Positions 55,728-63,472 of a stretch of 64,000 nucleotides of DNA are shown here, piece after piece. This stretch comes from Colwellia sp. 1_MG-2023 (lineage in GTDB: Bacteria > Pseudomonadota > Gammaproteobacteria > Enterobacterales > Alteromonadaceae). Every line of letters starts with the position of its first letter. Position 1 is the stretch's first letter. Made by a program: the position numbers and the translations under genes. The stretch is from the NCBI RefSeq assembly GCF_030546755.1, contig NZ_JAUOPE010000012.1:62001-126000 (forward strand). The letters run 5' to 3'. The notes below the pieces were generated by a model. That model was given only the letters and a program-made list of their open reading frames with translations, ran no database searches and had not been told where the DNA came from.

Positions 55728-56270
55728 ATGGATAAAGCACTAGAAACTATGATCAAAAATATGCCTGAAAAAACCGGTAAACCACTTGAAGAGTGGCTTG
55801 AAATATTAGCCAAAGAAAATTTCGATAAACATGGTGTTGCCGTCAAGTTTTTAAAGTCTGAACATGGCGTAACCCATGGCTTTGCCAATACGATAGTGAC
55901 GTTGTGGAGACAGGATGACTCGTCAGAACAAGATCTCGTTCGCGAGCAATATCGAGGGAAAGAAGCATTAATTCCTCTTTATGAAAAGCTTATTGCTATT
56001 GTTGCTAGCTTTGGTGATGATGTTGTTATCACGCCGAAAAAGACCAGTGTTAGTCTTATTCGTAAAAACCAATTTGCTTTAATAAAGCCTGCTACTAAAA
56101 CAAGAATGGATTTGGGTTTAAAGCTTAAAGATATTGAAATTCAAGGGCGATTAGCAAGCTCTGGGCCTTTTGGTACTATGTGTACTCATAGAATCTTATT
56201 AAATGATGTGGCAGATTTAGACGACGAAGTGATTAAATGGTTAGCCTTAGCCTATGAAAAATCAGTTTAA
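55728..56270 (+). CDS. DUF4287 + DUF5655 domain protein
   Basis: A 180-residue cytoplasmic protein. The N-terminal half (MPEKTGKPLEEWLEILAKENF, then LKSEHGVTHGFANTIV) matches DUF4287, and the C-terminal half (VVITPKKTSVSLIRKNQFALIKPATKTRMDLGLKL) matches DUF5655. This two-domain form is found widely in bacteria with no known activity. AGGTG ribosome site. Confidence 0.8.
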   Translation: MDKALETMIKNMPEKTGKPLEEWLEILAKENFDKHGVAVKFLKSEHGVTHGFANTIVTLWRQDDSSEQDLVREQYRGKEALIPLYEKLIAIVASFGDDVVITPKKTSVSLIRKNQFALIKPATKTRMDLGLKLKDIEIQGRLASSGPFGTMCTHRILLNDVADLDDEVIKWLALAYEKSV

Positions 56271-56327
56271 CTGTCATTAAAAAGTTAGTTATTATCTTCA
56301 ATATCAGCTTTATTCAAGAGGCCTTAT

Positions 56328-56561
56328 ATGGATAACAAAAATACAGATAAATCAAAACAAGAAAATACTTTTACTCAAAAAAATAACAAGGAGTCAAATA
56401 TGGGAGCTGGAATCGCGCTTGGGGTTGGCGTTGGTGTGGCAATTGGCACTGCTATGGGAAATATAGGGGTTGGTTTAGCTATTGGTATAGCCTTAGGTGT
56501 GGCATTTGGCTCAAAAATGCAAAAAAATTGTCTGTCAGATAAAGATAAAACAGATAAATAA
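56328..56561 (+). CDS. Small glycine-zipper membrane protein
   Basis: A 77-residue protein: a polar, Lys/Asn-rich N-terminal 24 residues, then a glycine-zipper hydrophobic segment (GAGIALGVGVGVAIGTAMG, then GVGLAIGIALGVAFG) able to form one or two tightly packed helices, and a Lys/Asp tail. AGAGG precedes the start. The end overlaps the start region of the DUF3224 gene. Function unknown. Confidence 0.65.
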   Translation: MDNKNTDKSKQENTFTQKNNKESNMGAGIALGVGVGVAIGTAMGNIGVGLAIGIALGVAFGSKMQKNCLSDKDKTDK

Positions 56562-57075
56562 ATTCAATCACTTAATTTATTTATCCATTTTCGGTTTATT
56601 GGCAAATCAAGTGTTTGCCAAACAATCAGTGACTGAACCAAATTTATACAATCCATCAAATTTCAAGCAAGCAGTAGATACTTTACAAGAGACAAAGAGA
56701 GTAATAATGATAGCAAAAGGACAATTTGACATTAACTTATCGCCACAAAATGATGAAATCTCCGCAGGAAGAATGTTAATTGATAAAACTTATACAGGTG
56801 ATTTCACTGGTACAGGTAGTGGTCAAATGATCAGTAAAAGAACATCATCTGGTACAGCAGTTTATTACGCTATTGAAGAAGTTACTGGGCAACTAAACGG
56901 TAAAACAGGCGCGTTTACATTGGTACACAGTGGTGCGATGGATAAAACGTCACAGTCGTTAACTGTAACTATTTTAGCTGGTTCGGGTGAAGGGGAACTA
57001 AGTAATATTTCAGGGTCGTTAGAAATTATCCAAGAAAATGGTGATCATTCATATGTACTAAACTATACGTTGTAA
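56497..57075 (+). CDS. DUF3224 secreted protein, start uncertain
   Basis: The mature domain shows the DUF3224 pattern: KGQFDINLSPQNDEISAGRM, GDFTGTGSGQM, YAIEEVTGQLNGKTGAFTLVHSG and GSGEGELSNISGSLEI. This beta-barrel fold of unknown role is related to allene-oxide-cyclase-like or avidin-like barrels by shape. The natural signal peptide would start at NKFNHLIYLSIFGLLANQVFA, directly after an ATA codon at 56554; no ATG, GTG or TTG lies there. The nearest standard start upstream is TTG at 56506 or GTG at 56497, both inside the preceding gene and giving an odd N-terminus. Confidence 0.7.
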   Translation: MWHLAQKCKKIVCQIKIKQINKFNHLIYLSIFGLLANQVFAKQSVTEPNLYNPSNFKQAVDTLQETKRVIMIAKGQFDINLSPQNDEISAGRMLIDKTYTGDFTGTGSGQMISKRTSSGTAVYYAIEEVTGQLNGKTGAFTLVHSGAMDKTSQSLTVTILAGSGEGELSNISGSLEIIQENGDHSYVLNYTL

Positions 57076-57078
57076 GCG

Positions 57079-57822
57079 ATGATGAAGTTTCTATTTCCAG
57101 TTTTTATTTTAATATTATCTTTGAATTTATCTGCTGATGATAAGTTACCGCCCATAGCAATTAAACAAATTGAACAAGGCGTGTTTTTACATAAATCTTA
57201 TAGCGAAGTACAAGGATTTGGTATCGTGAGTTCTAATGGCTTGATTGTCATTGAAAATAATCACGCTTTTATTATTGATACCCCTTGGTCTGAAAAAGAT
57301 ACAGAGCTTCTTCTTGCTTGGATTGACAATAATAATTATCAATTACTTGGCAGTATTTCTACCCATTCTCATGAAGATAGAACCGCAGGCATAGCCTTGC
57401 TAAAACAGCATAATATTCCTACTTATGCATCGGCTTTAACAAATAATATTTTAAAAGCGAAGGATAAGGAAACTGCTGAGCATGTTTTGAATCATCAAAT
57501 ACTTGAACAGCAAGGTTCGTTATTAATGAATGGGGCATTAAGGGCTTTTTACCCTGGCGCAGGTCATTCTATTGACAATATCGTGGTATGGCTGCCGAAA
57601 TTAAAAATACTTTATGGTGGTTGTTTAGTAAAAAGCTTGAACAGTAAAACACTTGGATATACAGGAGAAGCTGATATAGCGCAATGGCCTATTTCAATCA
57701 AAAAATTACAACATAACTATCCGGATATAAAATATATTGTGCCTGGTCATGGGAGCATCGGAGATAGTCAGTTATTGGCACACACTATTACGCTTACGCG
57801 TAGCGCCTTGCAGCATCATTGA
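57079..57822 (+). CDS. Subclass B1-type metallo-beta-lactamase
   Basis: A 247-residue secreted enzyme (signal peptide about 1-19, ending NLSA). All six zinc ligands of B1 enzymes are in order: H96, H98 and D100 in THSHEDRTAGI, H163 in GAGHSIDN, C182 in GGCLVKS and H224 in PGHG. The backbone resembles the IMP group (GSIS.H.H.D..GGI..L, NIPTYAS.LTN.LLK-like, VVWLPKLKILYGGC). Such enzymes hydrolyse beta-lactams including carbapenems, but activity here is not shown. It starts 3 nt after the DUF3224 stop, and no mobile element is adjacent, which suggests a resident chromosomal gene. Confidence 0.88.
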   Translation: MMKFLFPVFILILSLNLSADDKLPPIAIKQIEQGVFLHKSYSEVQGFGIVSSNGLIVIENNHAFIIDTPWSEKDTELLLAWIDNNNYQLLGSISTHSHEDRTAGIALLKQHNIPTYASALTNNILKAKDKETAEHVLNHQILEQQGSLLMNGALRAFYPGAGHSIDNIVVWLPKLKILYGGCLVKSLNSKTLGYTGEADIAQWPISIKKLQHNYPDIKYIVPGHGSIGDSQLLAHTITLTRSALQHH

Positions 57823-57964
57823 TGTTTACGAAAAGTGATGCTCATACGTTCATGATCTTATTCAGATTATTCGTGAACAGTTACGCAGAGCAAAATTATA
57901 TAAATAATAGTTGAAAAAGTTCTTAAGGTTTTTGATATCTGTCTGTCAAATCTTAAAATGACCA

Positions 57965-57973
57965 TGATATACT
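57965..57973 (+). promoter_or_regulatory. Extended -10 promoter of ydiJ
   Basis: TGATATACT, an extended -10 (TGnTATACT), lies about 37 nt upstream of the ydiJ ATG. No good -35 is seen, which is usual for extended -10 promoters. A transcript starting about 57980 would exclude the upstream TTG codon (57974) as the start. Confidence 0.5.
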
Positions 57974-58009
57974 TTGTCTACTTTTCTCTCTGCAAGTATT
58001 AAAGCTGTT

Positions 58010-61000
58010 ATGTTACCTCGGTTAGATCCTCAAGAGCTTGTTGCTCCGTTATATCAAGATTACGCTAAAACCCTATCATTGCTTAATTTTACTGGTGATA
58101 TTAGTACCAGTTATGGCGCACGTTTAGCTGTGGCAACCGATAACAGTATTTATCAACAATTACCGCAATTAGTATTACATCCGCGCAGTCAAAGTGATAT
58201 TCAAATCATTACTGAGCTTGCCAGCCAAGATAAATTTCAAGCAATTAAATTTAGTGCTCGTGGTGGTGGTACGGGAACCAACGGACAAAGTTTAACGCCG
58301 GGTATTATTGTTGATTTATCAAAATATATGAACCGCATTTTAGAAATTAATGTTGAAGAAAACTGGGTTAAAGTTGAAGCGGGTGTGGTAAAAGATCAAT
58401 TAAATGATTTTTTAAGGCCTTATGGTTTTTTCTTTTCCCCCGATTTATCAACCAGTAATAGAGCAACAATAGGCGGCATGATCAACACAGATGCCTCAGG
58501 TCAGGGCTCTTTAGTTTACGGTAAAACATCTGATCATGTGCTCGGTTTAACGTCGGTATTAGCCAATGGAGAAGCCTTATCTACCTCACCTATGTTAGTT
58601 GCTGACGCCGCTGAATTGGCAAAAGAAGACACTACATTAGGGAAAATCATTAAACAAGTACTTGCCACAAGTGTTGATAAACGACAGAAGATTTTAGCTA
58701 AATTTCCACGTTTAAACCGTTTTTTAACCGGCTACGATCTTGAACATGTTATTAGTGAAGATTTACAAACTATTGATTTGTCGCGTTTGATCACTGGCTC
58801 TGAAGGTTCGTTAGCATTTGTCTGCGAAGCAAAATTAAATTTAACACCCATTTCTAAAGCGAAAACGTTAATTAATATTAAATATGACAGCTTTGATTCT
58901 GCGCTTCGTCATTCTCCGACTTTAGTTGCTGCGAATGCTACTTCTGTTGAAACCATCGACTCGAAAGTCTTAAATTTAGCTAAACAAGATATTGTTTGGC
59001 ACTCAGTCAGTGAGTTAATTACTGATGTCGAAGATAAAGTGATGGACGGGATAAATATTGTTGAATATAACGGTGAAAGTCCTGAAGCGTTAGCCGGTGA
59101 AATTTCAGTATTAACCGCGCAACTTGATAAAGATATTGCTAATGAAACGGGAGTTATTGGTTATCAAGTCACCTCTGATCTTGCTAGCATCTCTAAACTA
59201 TATGCGATGCGTAAAAAAGCGGTCGGGTTATTAGGTAATACCCAAGGTAGTCAAAAACCGTTAGCGTTTGCCGAAGATACTGCGGTGCCACCTGAGAATT
59301 TAGCGGACTTTATCGCTGAGTTTCGTGAATTATTAGACAGTTATCAGTTACATTACGGGATGTTCGGTCATGTTGATGCAGGGGTGTTACATGTGCGTCC
59401 AGCACTTGATATGTGTGATCCTGAACAAGAAATTATCATGCGTGAGATCTCTGATAAGGTCGTTGCTTTAACCGCTAAATATGGGGGGTTAATGTGGGGT
59501 GAACACGGTAAAGGATACCGTAGTGAATATAGCCCTGAATTTTTCGGTGAAGAACTTTTTAATGAATTAAGAAAGATAAAAACAGCTTTTGATCCGCTTA
59601 ATAAAATGAACCCTGGCAAAATTTGTACGCCAATCGACTCGACAGAGCAACTGGTGTCAGTAGATGCTGTTAAACGCGGTACTTTTGATCGACAAATTCC
59701 TATTGAGGTTAAAGACTCATTCAAATCGGCGATGGAATGTAATGGTAACGGTTTATGTTATAACTATGATGCCAATAGCCCTATGTGCCCCTCAAGTAAA
59801 ATTACACGCGACCGTCGTCATTCACCCAAAGGACGTGCTGGTTTAATGCGCGAGTGGTTACGTTTATTAGAAAACAAAGGTGTGGATATTTTATCGCTGG
59901 AAAAAAATATCCATGGCTGGTCGGTTAAGCAATTACTCGATAAAGTGAAAAATAGGCTTGGCAGGGCAAATCAACAAGATTTTTCTCATGAAGTGATGGA
60001 TGCTATGTCTGGTTGTTTAGCGTGTAAAGCCTGTGCAAGCCAATGTCCAATCAAAGTAGATGTCCCAGATTTTAGAGCACGTTTTTTAAATGTTTATCAT
60101 TCTCGATATTTTCGTCCATTAAAAGATCACTTAGTGGCAAATGTTGAACAACTGGCACCGTTGATGGCGAAAGCACCCAAATTTGTTAACTTAGTGTTAG
60201 ACAATAAGTTATACGAAAGCTTTTCAAAAGCGACGATAGGTTATGTTGATACACCATTATTATCGGTACCAACGTTAAAGATTCGAAATGAAAGAAATGG
60301 TTTTGAGCGTTTCGATTTAGCACGGTTTAAAAGCTTTTCAACAGAACAAAAAGCGCCGTATGTTTTTATTGTACAAGACCCGTTCACCTCATTTTATGAT
60401 GCTGACGTGGTTGAGAAACTGATGCAACTTATTGCTAAGTTAGACTTTAAGCCTGTTTTAGTTCCATTTAAACCTAATGGTAAACCACAACACGTGAAAG
60501 GTTTTTTAACGCGTTTTGCCAAAACTGCAAAAAATACTGCAGATTTTCTAAATCAATTACATGACTTAGCGATCCCGATGATCGGTATGGATGCTTCTTT
60601 AACGTTATGTTATCGCGATGAGTATAAGCAAATCTTAGGGGAGAAACGTGGTGACTTTACGGTATCACTGGCCCATGAATGGCTTATTTCGATGATCGAT
60701 CATAATAAATTAACAATTAATCAAAAGTTGCTTGAAAATAATACTGAATATAAATTATTTGCTCATTGTACCGAAAAAACAGCATTAGCTGGCAGTGAAC
60801 AAGAGTGGGTAAGTATTTTTAAATATTTTGGTTTAACGTTAAATAAAATGCAAGTTGGCTGCTGTGGTATGGCTGGCACTTATGGTCATGAACAAGTGAA
60901 TTTAGATAATTCTAAAGGCTTATTTGAGTTGAGCTGGCAGCCAAAACTAGCGGATATTAATGCAGAGCAAGTGGTTGTTACTGGTTATTCTTGTCGTTCG

Positions 61001-61069
61001 CAAGTGAAACGCTTAGCGGATATAAAAACCCGACATCCAGTCGAAGTTTTATTGGCAACGCTTGTTTAG
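58010..61069 (+). CDS. ydiJ: FAD and iron-sulfur oxidoreductase YdiJ (D-2-hydroxyglutarate dehydrogenase type)
   Basis: A fused enzyme of about 1019 residues: an N-terminal FAD-linked oxidase domain (FSARGGGTGTNGQSL, LSTSNRATIGGMINTDASGQGS, GMFGHVDAGVLHVRPALD), a ferredoxin-like part with two CxxCxxC groups (CNGNGLCYN, then CLACKACASQCPIKVD) and a C-terminal CCG domain (QVGCCGMAGTYG). It matches E. coli YdiJ along its length, including the end VVTGYSCRSQVKRL. The ATG at 58010 corresponds to the E. coli start. Oxidises D-2-hydroxyglutarate in E. coli. Confidence 0.94.
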   Translation: MLPRLDPQELVAPLYQDYAKTLSLLNFTGDISTSYGARLAVATDNSIYQQLPQLVLHPRSQSDIQIITELASQDKFQAIKFSARGGGTGTNGQSLTPGIIVDLSKYMNRILEINVEENWVKVEAGVVKDQLNDFLRPYGFFFSPDLSTSNRATIGGMINTDASGQGSLVYGKTSDHVLGLTSVLANGEALSTSPMLVADAAELAKEDTTLGKIIKQVLATSVDKRQKILAKFPRLNRFLTGYDLEHVISEDLQTIDLSRLITGSEGSLAFVCEAKLNLTPISKAKTLINIKYDSFDSALRHSPTLVAANATSVETIDSKVLNLAKQDIVWHSVSELITDVEDKVMDGINIVEYNGESPEALAGEISVLTAQLDKDIANETGVIGYQVTSDLASISKLYAMRKKAVGLLGNTQGSQKPLAFAEDTAVPPENLADFIAEFRELLDSYQLHYGMFGHVDAGVLHVRPALDMCDPEQEIIMREISDKVVALTAKYGGLMWGEHGKGYRSEYSPEFFGEELFNELRKIKTAFDPLNKMNPGKICTPIDSTEQLVSVDAVKRGTFDRQIPIEVKDSFKSAMECNGNGLCYNYDANSPMCPSSKITRDRRHSPKGRAGLMREWLRLLENKGVDILSLEKNIHGWSVKQLLDKVKNRLGRANQQDFSHEVMDAMSGCLACKACASQCPIKVDVPDFRARFLNVYHSRYFRPLKDHLVANVEQLAPLMAKAPKFVNLVLDNKLYESFSKATIGYVDTPLLSVPTLKIRNERNGFERFDLARFKSFSTEQKAPYVFIVQDPFTSFYDADVVEKLMQLIAKLDFKPVLVPFKPNGKPQHVKGFLTRFAKTAKNTADFLNQLHDLAIPMIGMDASLTLCYRDEYKQILGEKRGDFTVSLAHEWLISMIDHNKLTINQKLLENNTEYKLFAHCTEKTALAGSEQEWVSIFKYFGLTLNKMQVGCCGMAGTYGHEQVNLDNSKGLFELSWQPKLADINAEQVVVTGYSCRSQVKRLADIKTRHPVEVLLATLV

Positions 61070-61137
61070 TTTAATGCTGAATTCATTGAAATTGATTATT
61101 GAAAAAGCCAACGAACATAATTTATAAAAGATAAAAC

Positions 61138-61167
61138 AAAAAACCGATCTATAGATCGGTTTTTAAC
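61138..61167. terminator. Bidirectional Rho-independent terminator
   Basis: A near-perfect palindrome AAACCGATCTATAGATCGGTTT with A/T-rich tails on both strands, between the convergent ydiJ and leucine dehydrogenase genes. Confidence 0.9.
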
Positions 61168-61238
61168 TGTAATCATGAACTTATTTCGTTAATCTAATTC
61201 TTACACTTAATGTGATTAGTGCTGAGTTTACTTAAGGG

Positions 61239-62285
61239 TTAAGCAAGTTTACCGCGTGCGATAATTTCACGTGCCATTTCATCAGCTACGATACCCGTAG
61301 GCTTATTTTCATTAGCTGCTTTTTCAAATACATTCATTAAGGTTTGGTAGATATTTTCAACTAACTTGGTCGCTTCAACTTCACAATAAGGTTCTGGGTA
61401 AATTTCTAAGGCTACGTTGATAATGCCCCCCGCATTGATCACATAATCAGGCGCGTATAATATGCCTTTATCTTTTAATAATTGATCATGTTTAGCCGCA
61501 GCTAATTGGTTATTTGCACAGCCGGCAATGATAGAAGCTTTAAATACATTAATGGTTTCATCGTTAACAGAAGCACCTAACGCGCACGGAGAGAATACAT
61601 CAACGTCTTGATGATATATGTCATCTAAAGATACGATTGTCGCTCCAAATTCGCTAGCTGCTTTATCTAAAGCGGTTTGATTAATATCTGTAACAACTAA
61701 GCTTGCGCCTGCTGCATGGAGTTTTGCACATAAGTCATAGCCAACACTACCTAAGCCTTGCACAGCAACTTTTAATCCTGATAAGCCCTCTTTACCCAGT
61801 TTAAATTTAACGGCTGCTTTAATCCCTAAAAATGTACCTAATGCGGTAAATGGTGCAGGGTTACCACTTTTCCCATCTAATCCTGCTACAAAGTCAGTTT
61901 GGCTATTCACAATCGCCATATCACTGGTGGTGATATTGACGTCTTCTGCGGTGTAATATCGACCACCAATATTATTCACCGCACGACCAAAAGCTTCAAA
62001 TAGTTCTGTTGATTTAAGTTGCTTTGGGTTACCAATGATGACGGCTTTACCACCGCCGAGTTTTAAACCCGCCATTGCATTTTTATAAGTCATTCCTTTT
62101 GATAATCTTAAAACATCGGTTAGTGCTTGTTCATCATTATCATAATCCCAAAAACGACAACCGCCAGCGCCTGGCCCCAATGCTGTGTTATGCACCGCAA
62201 TAATTGCTTTTAAGCCAGTTGCTTTATCACTACAAAATACCACTTGTTCATGATCATCAAAATCTACTAAATCGAAAAATGCCAC
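61239..62285 (-). CDS. ldh: Leucine dehydrogenase (Glu/Leu/Phe/Val dehydrogenase family)
   Basis: Oxidatively deaminates branched-chain amino acids with NAD+. Seen: GLKAIIAVHNTALGPGAGGCRFW, LSKGMTYKNAMAGLKLGGGKAVIIG with the catalytic Lys, and an NAD-binding part (LKVAVQGLGSVGYDLCAKL). The product is about 348 residues. The GTG at 62285 is chosen because GAGGA precedes it and the homologues start MxxFDxxxFDDHEQVVFC; the frame opens at a further GTG at 62351. Amino-acid catabolism is fitting for a marine heterotroph. Confidence 0.93.
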   Translation of the reverse strand: MAFFDLVDFDDHEQVVFCSDKATGLKAIIAVHNTALGPGAGGCRFWDYDNDEQALTDVLRLSKGMTYKNAMAGLKLGGGKAVIIGNPKQLKSTELFEAFGRAVNNIGGRYYTAEDVNITTSDMAIVNSQTDFVAGLDGKSGNPAPFTALGTFLGIKAAVKFKLGKEGLSGLKVAVQGLGSVGYDLCAKLHAAGASLVVTDINQTALDKAASEFGATIVSLDDIYHQDVDVFSPCALGASVNDETINVFKASIIAGCANNQLAAAKHDQLLKDKGILYAPDYVINAGGIINVALEIYPEPYCEVEATKLVENIYQTLMNVFEKAANENKPTGIVADEMAREIIARGKLA

Positions 62286-62540
62286 TACCTGATCCTCGTG
62301 TGCGAAATGGGTCTCTTTGAAACCAATGTTGTAATAATTCTTGCTGCGCACATTACCACTAAGAATACGGTATAGCTAGTCTAGGTAAGAAATTAATAGC
62401 GGTTTAACTTGTGATATTTTGTCGCGAAAATTGTACACAAGTCCATGGTTGTTGAAAGGCTAATTTAACGATAGCTTGCTTAAGAATAAATCTTTATATA
62501 TCCTCATGCCCAGACAATAAAGTAGTAAAGGTAAAGCAGT

Positions 62541-62939
62541 ATGAGTTCACTTCCTCAACTAACCGATGAAGAAAAACAACAATGGTTAAAAGATAAATAC
62601 CAAGTTGCCACAAAGTTTTTAGCCGATAAAGGTTTAGTTACTGTCAGTGTGTCTGACGCAGATAGTAGATATATTATTCCACTGTTTTCAGTTTGGAAAC
62701 TGAATTTAATTGATAAATCCAGTGTTTGGGTTATAGCAGGTGATTTACCGACTGATTATATTGAAACATCGGCAGCAAAAGATGCCAGAGAAGCCGTACG
62801 TCATTTTTCTTATAAATGGCAGATGCAAGCGGATCAATTATTACAGACAGGTGCTAAGGAGCAACAAGAATTTGCCAATATACTCATTAGCAGAGCAGAA
62901 AATTTATATAATATCTTTATTAAAGATGAAATTTGGTAA
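62541..62939 (+). CDS. DUF4826-like protein
   Basis: A 132-residue cytoplasmic protein of unknown role, with an Asp/Glu/Gln-rich sequence and a VWVIAGDLPTDYIE motif. It fits DUF4826 as I recall that family; the assignment needs a profile search. AAAGGT lies about 10 nt before the ATG. Confidence 0.6.
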   Translation: MSSLPQLTDEEKQQWLKDKYQVATKFLADKGLVTVSVSDADSRYIIPLFSVWKLNLIDKSSVWVIAGDLPTDYIETSAAKDAREAVRHFSYKWQMQADQLLQTGAKEQQEFANILISRAENLYNIFIKDEIW

Positions 62940-63006
62940 AAATAGTATCACTGGTGAGCGTTAAATATATGCTACCTATAGCCAAAACAGCATAATTAAT
63001 ACAGTG

Positions 63007-63468
63007 TTAATGGCTAAGGTAGTATTTTGCACTTTTAATCGAATCAAGTGAGCATTGCATTCGCTGCCTAGGCATTCCCGCTTCCATAAAAACGGCACCA
63101 GCACTTATAAAATTGAATCGTCTAAAATACTCTACTTTTTCAAGCGGACTATAAATAAAGACTTCGTCTAAGCTTAAGTCTTTTGCAATCGCAAGCAAAC
63201 TTTGCATAATGCTATGGTCAACGTTACTTTTTCTATATGGTTTTAACACAGCAATACGAGAAATCTCTCCTGTTGCTAATATTCGACCAGTACCAATTGG
63301 CTCTTGCGTTACATCATCACAAACTAACAAATGAAACGCATAGCGATCTTTTTTATCGAACTCTATCCTTTTAGGGATCCGACGTTCGCAAACAAATACT
63401 TTTTCTCTAACGTTTTTAAGCAGGGGAGCAGCATTCTCCCACTGAACTCTTCCAATACTAAATGACAT
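63007..63468 (-). CDS. GNAT family N-acetyltransferase
   Basis: A 153-residue acetyltransferase. A GNAT core is visible (VREKVFVCERRIPKRIEFDKKDRYAFHLLV, TGRILATGEISRIAVLKPYRKSNVDHSIMQ, then EYFRRFNFISAGAVFMEAGMPRQRM), close to the ElaA/YjcF-like branch with an N-terminal VFV..R..P segment. It lies 4 nt downstream of roxA on the same strand, so the two are almost certainly co-transcribed. The target is unknown; a ribosomal or translation-related one is a guess from the neighbour. Confidence 0.82.
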   Translation of the reverse strand: MSFSIGRVQWENAAPLLKNVREKVFVCERRIPKRIEFDKKDRYAFHLLVCDDVTQEPIGTGRILATGEISRIAVLKPYRKSNVDHSIMQSLLAIAKDLSLDEVFIYSPLEKVEYFRRFNFISAGAVFMEAGMPRQRMQCSLDSIKSAKYYLSH

Positions 63469-63472
63469 TATT

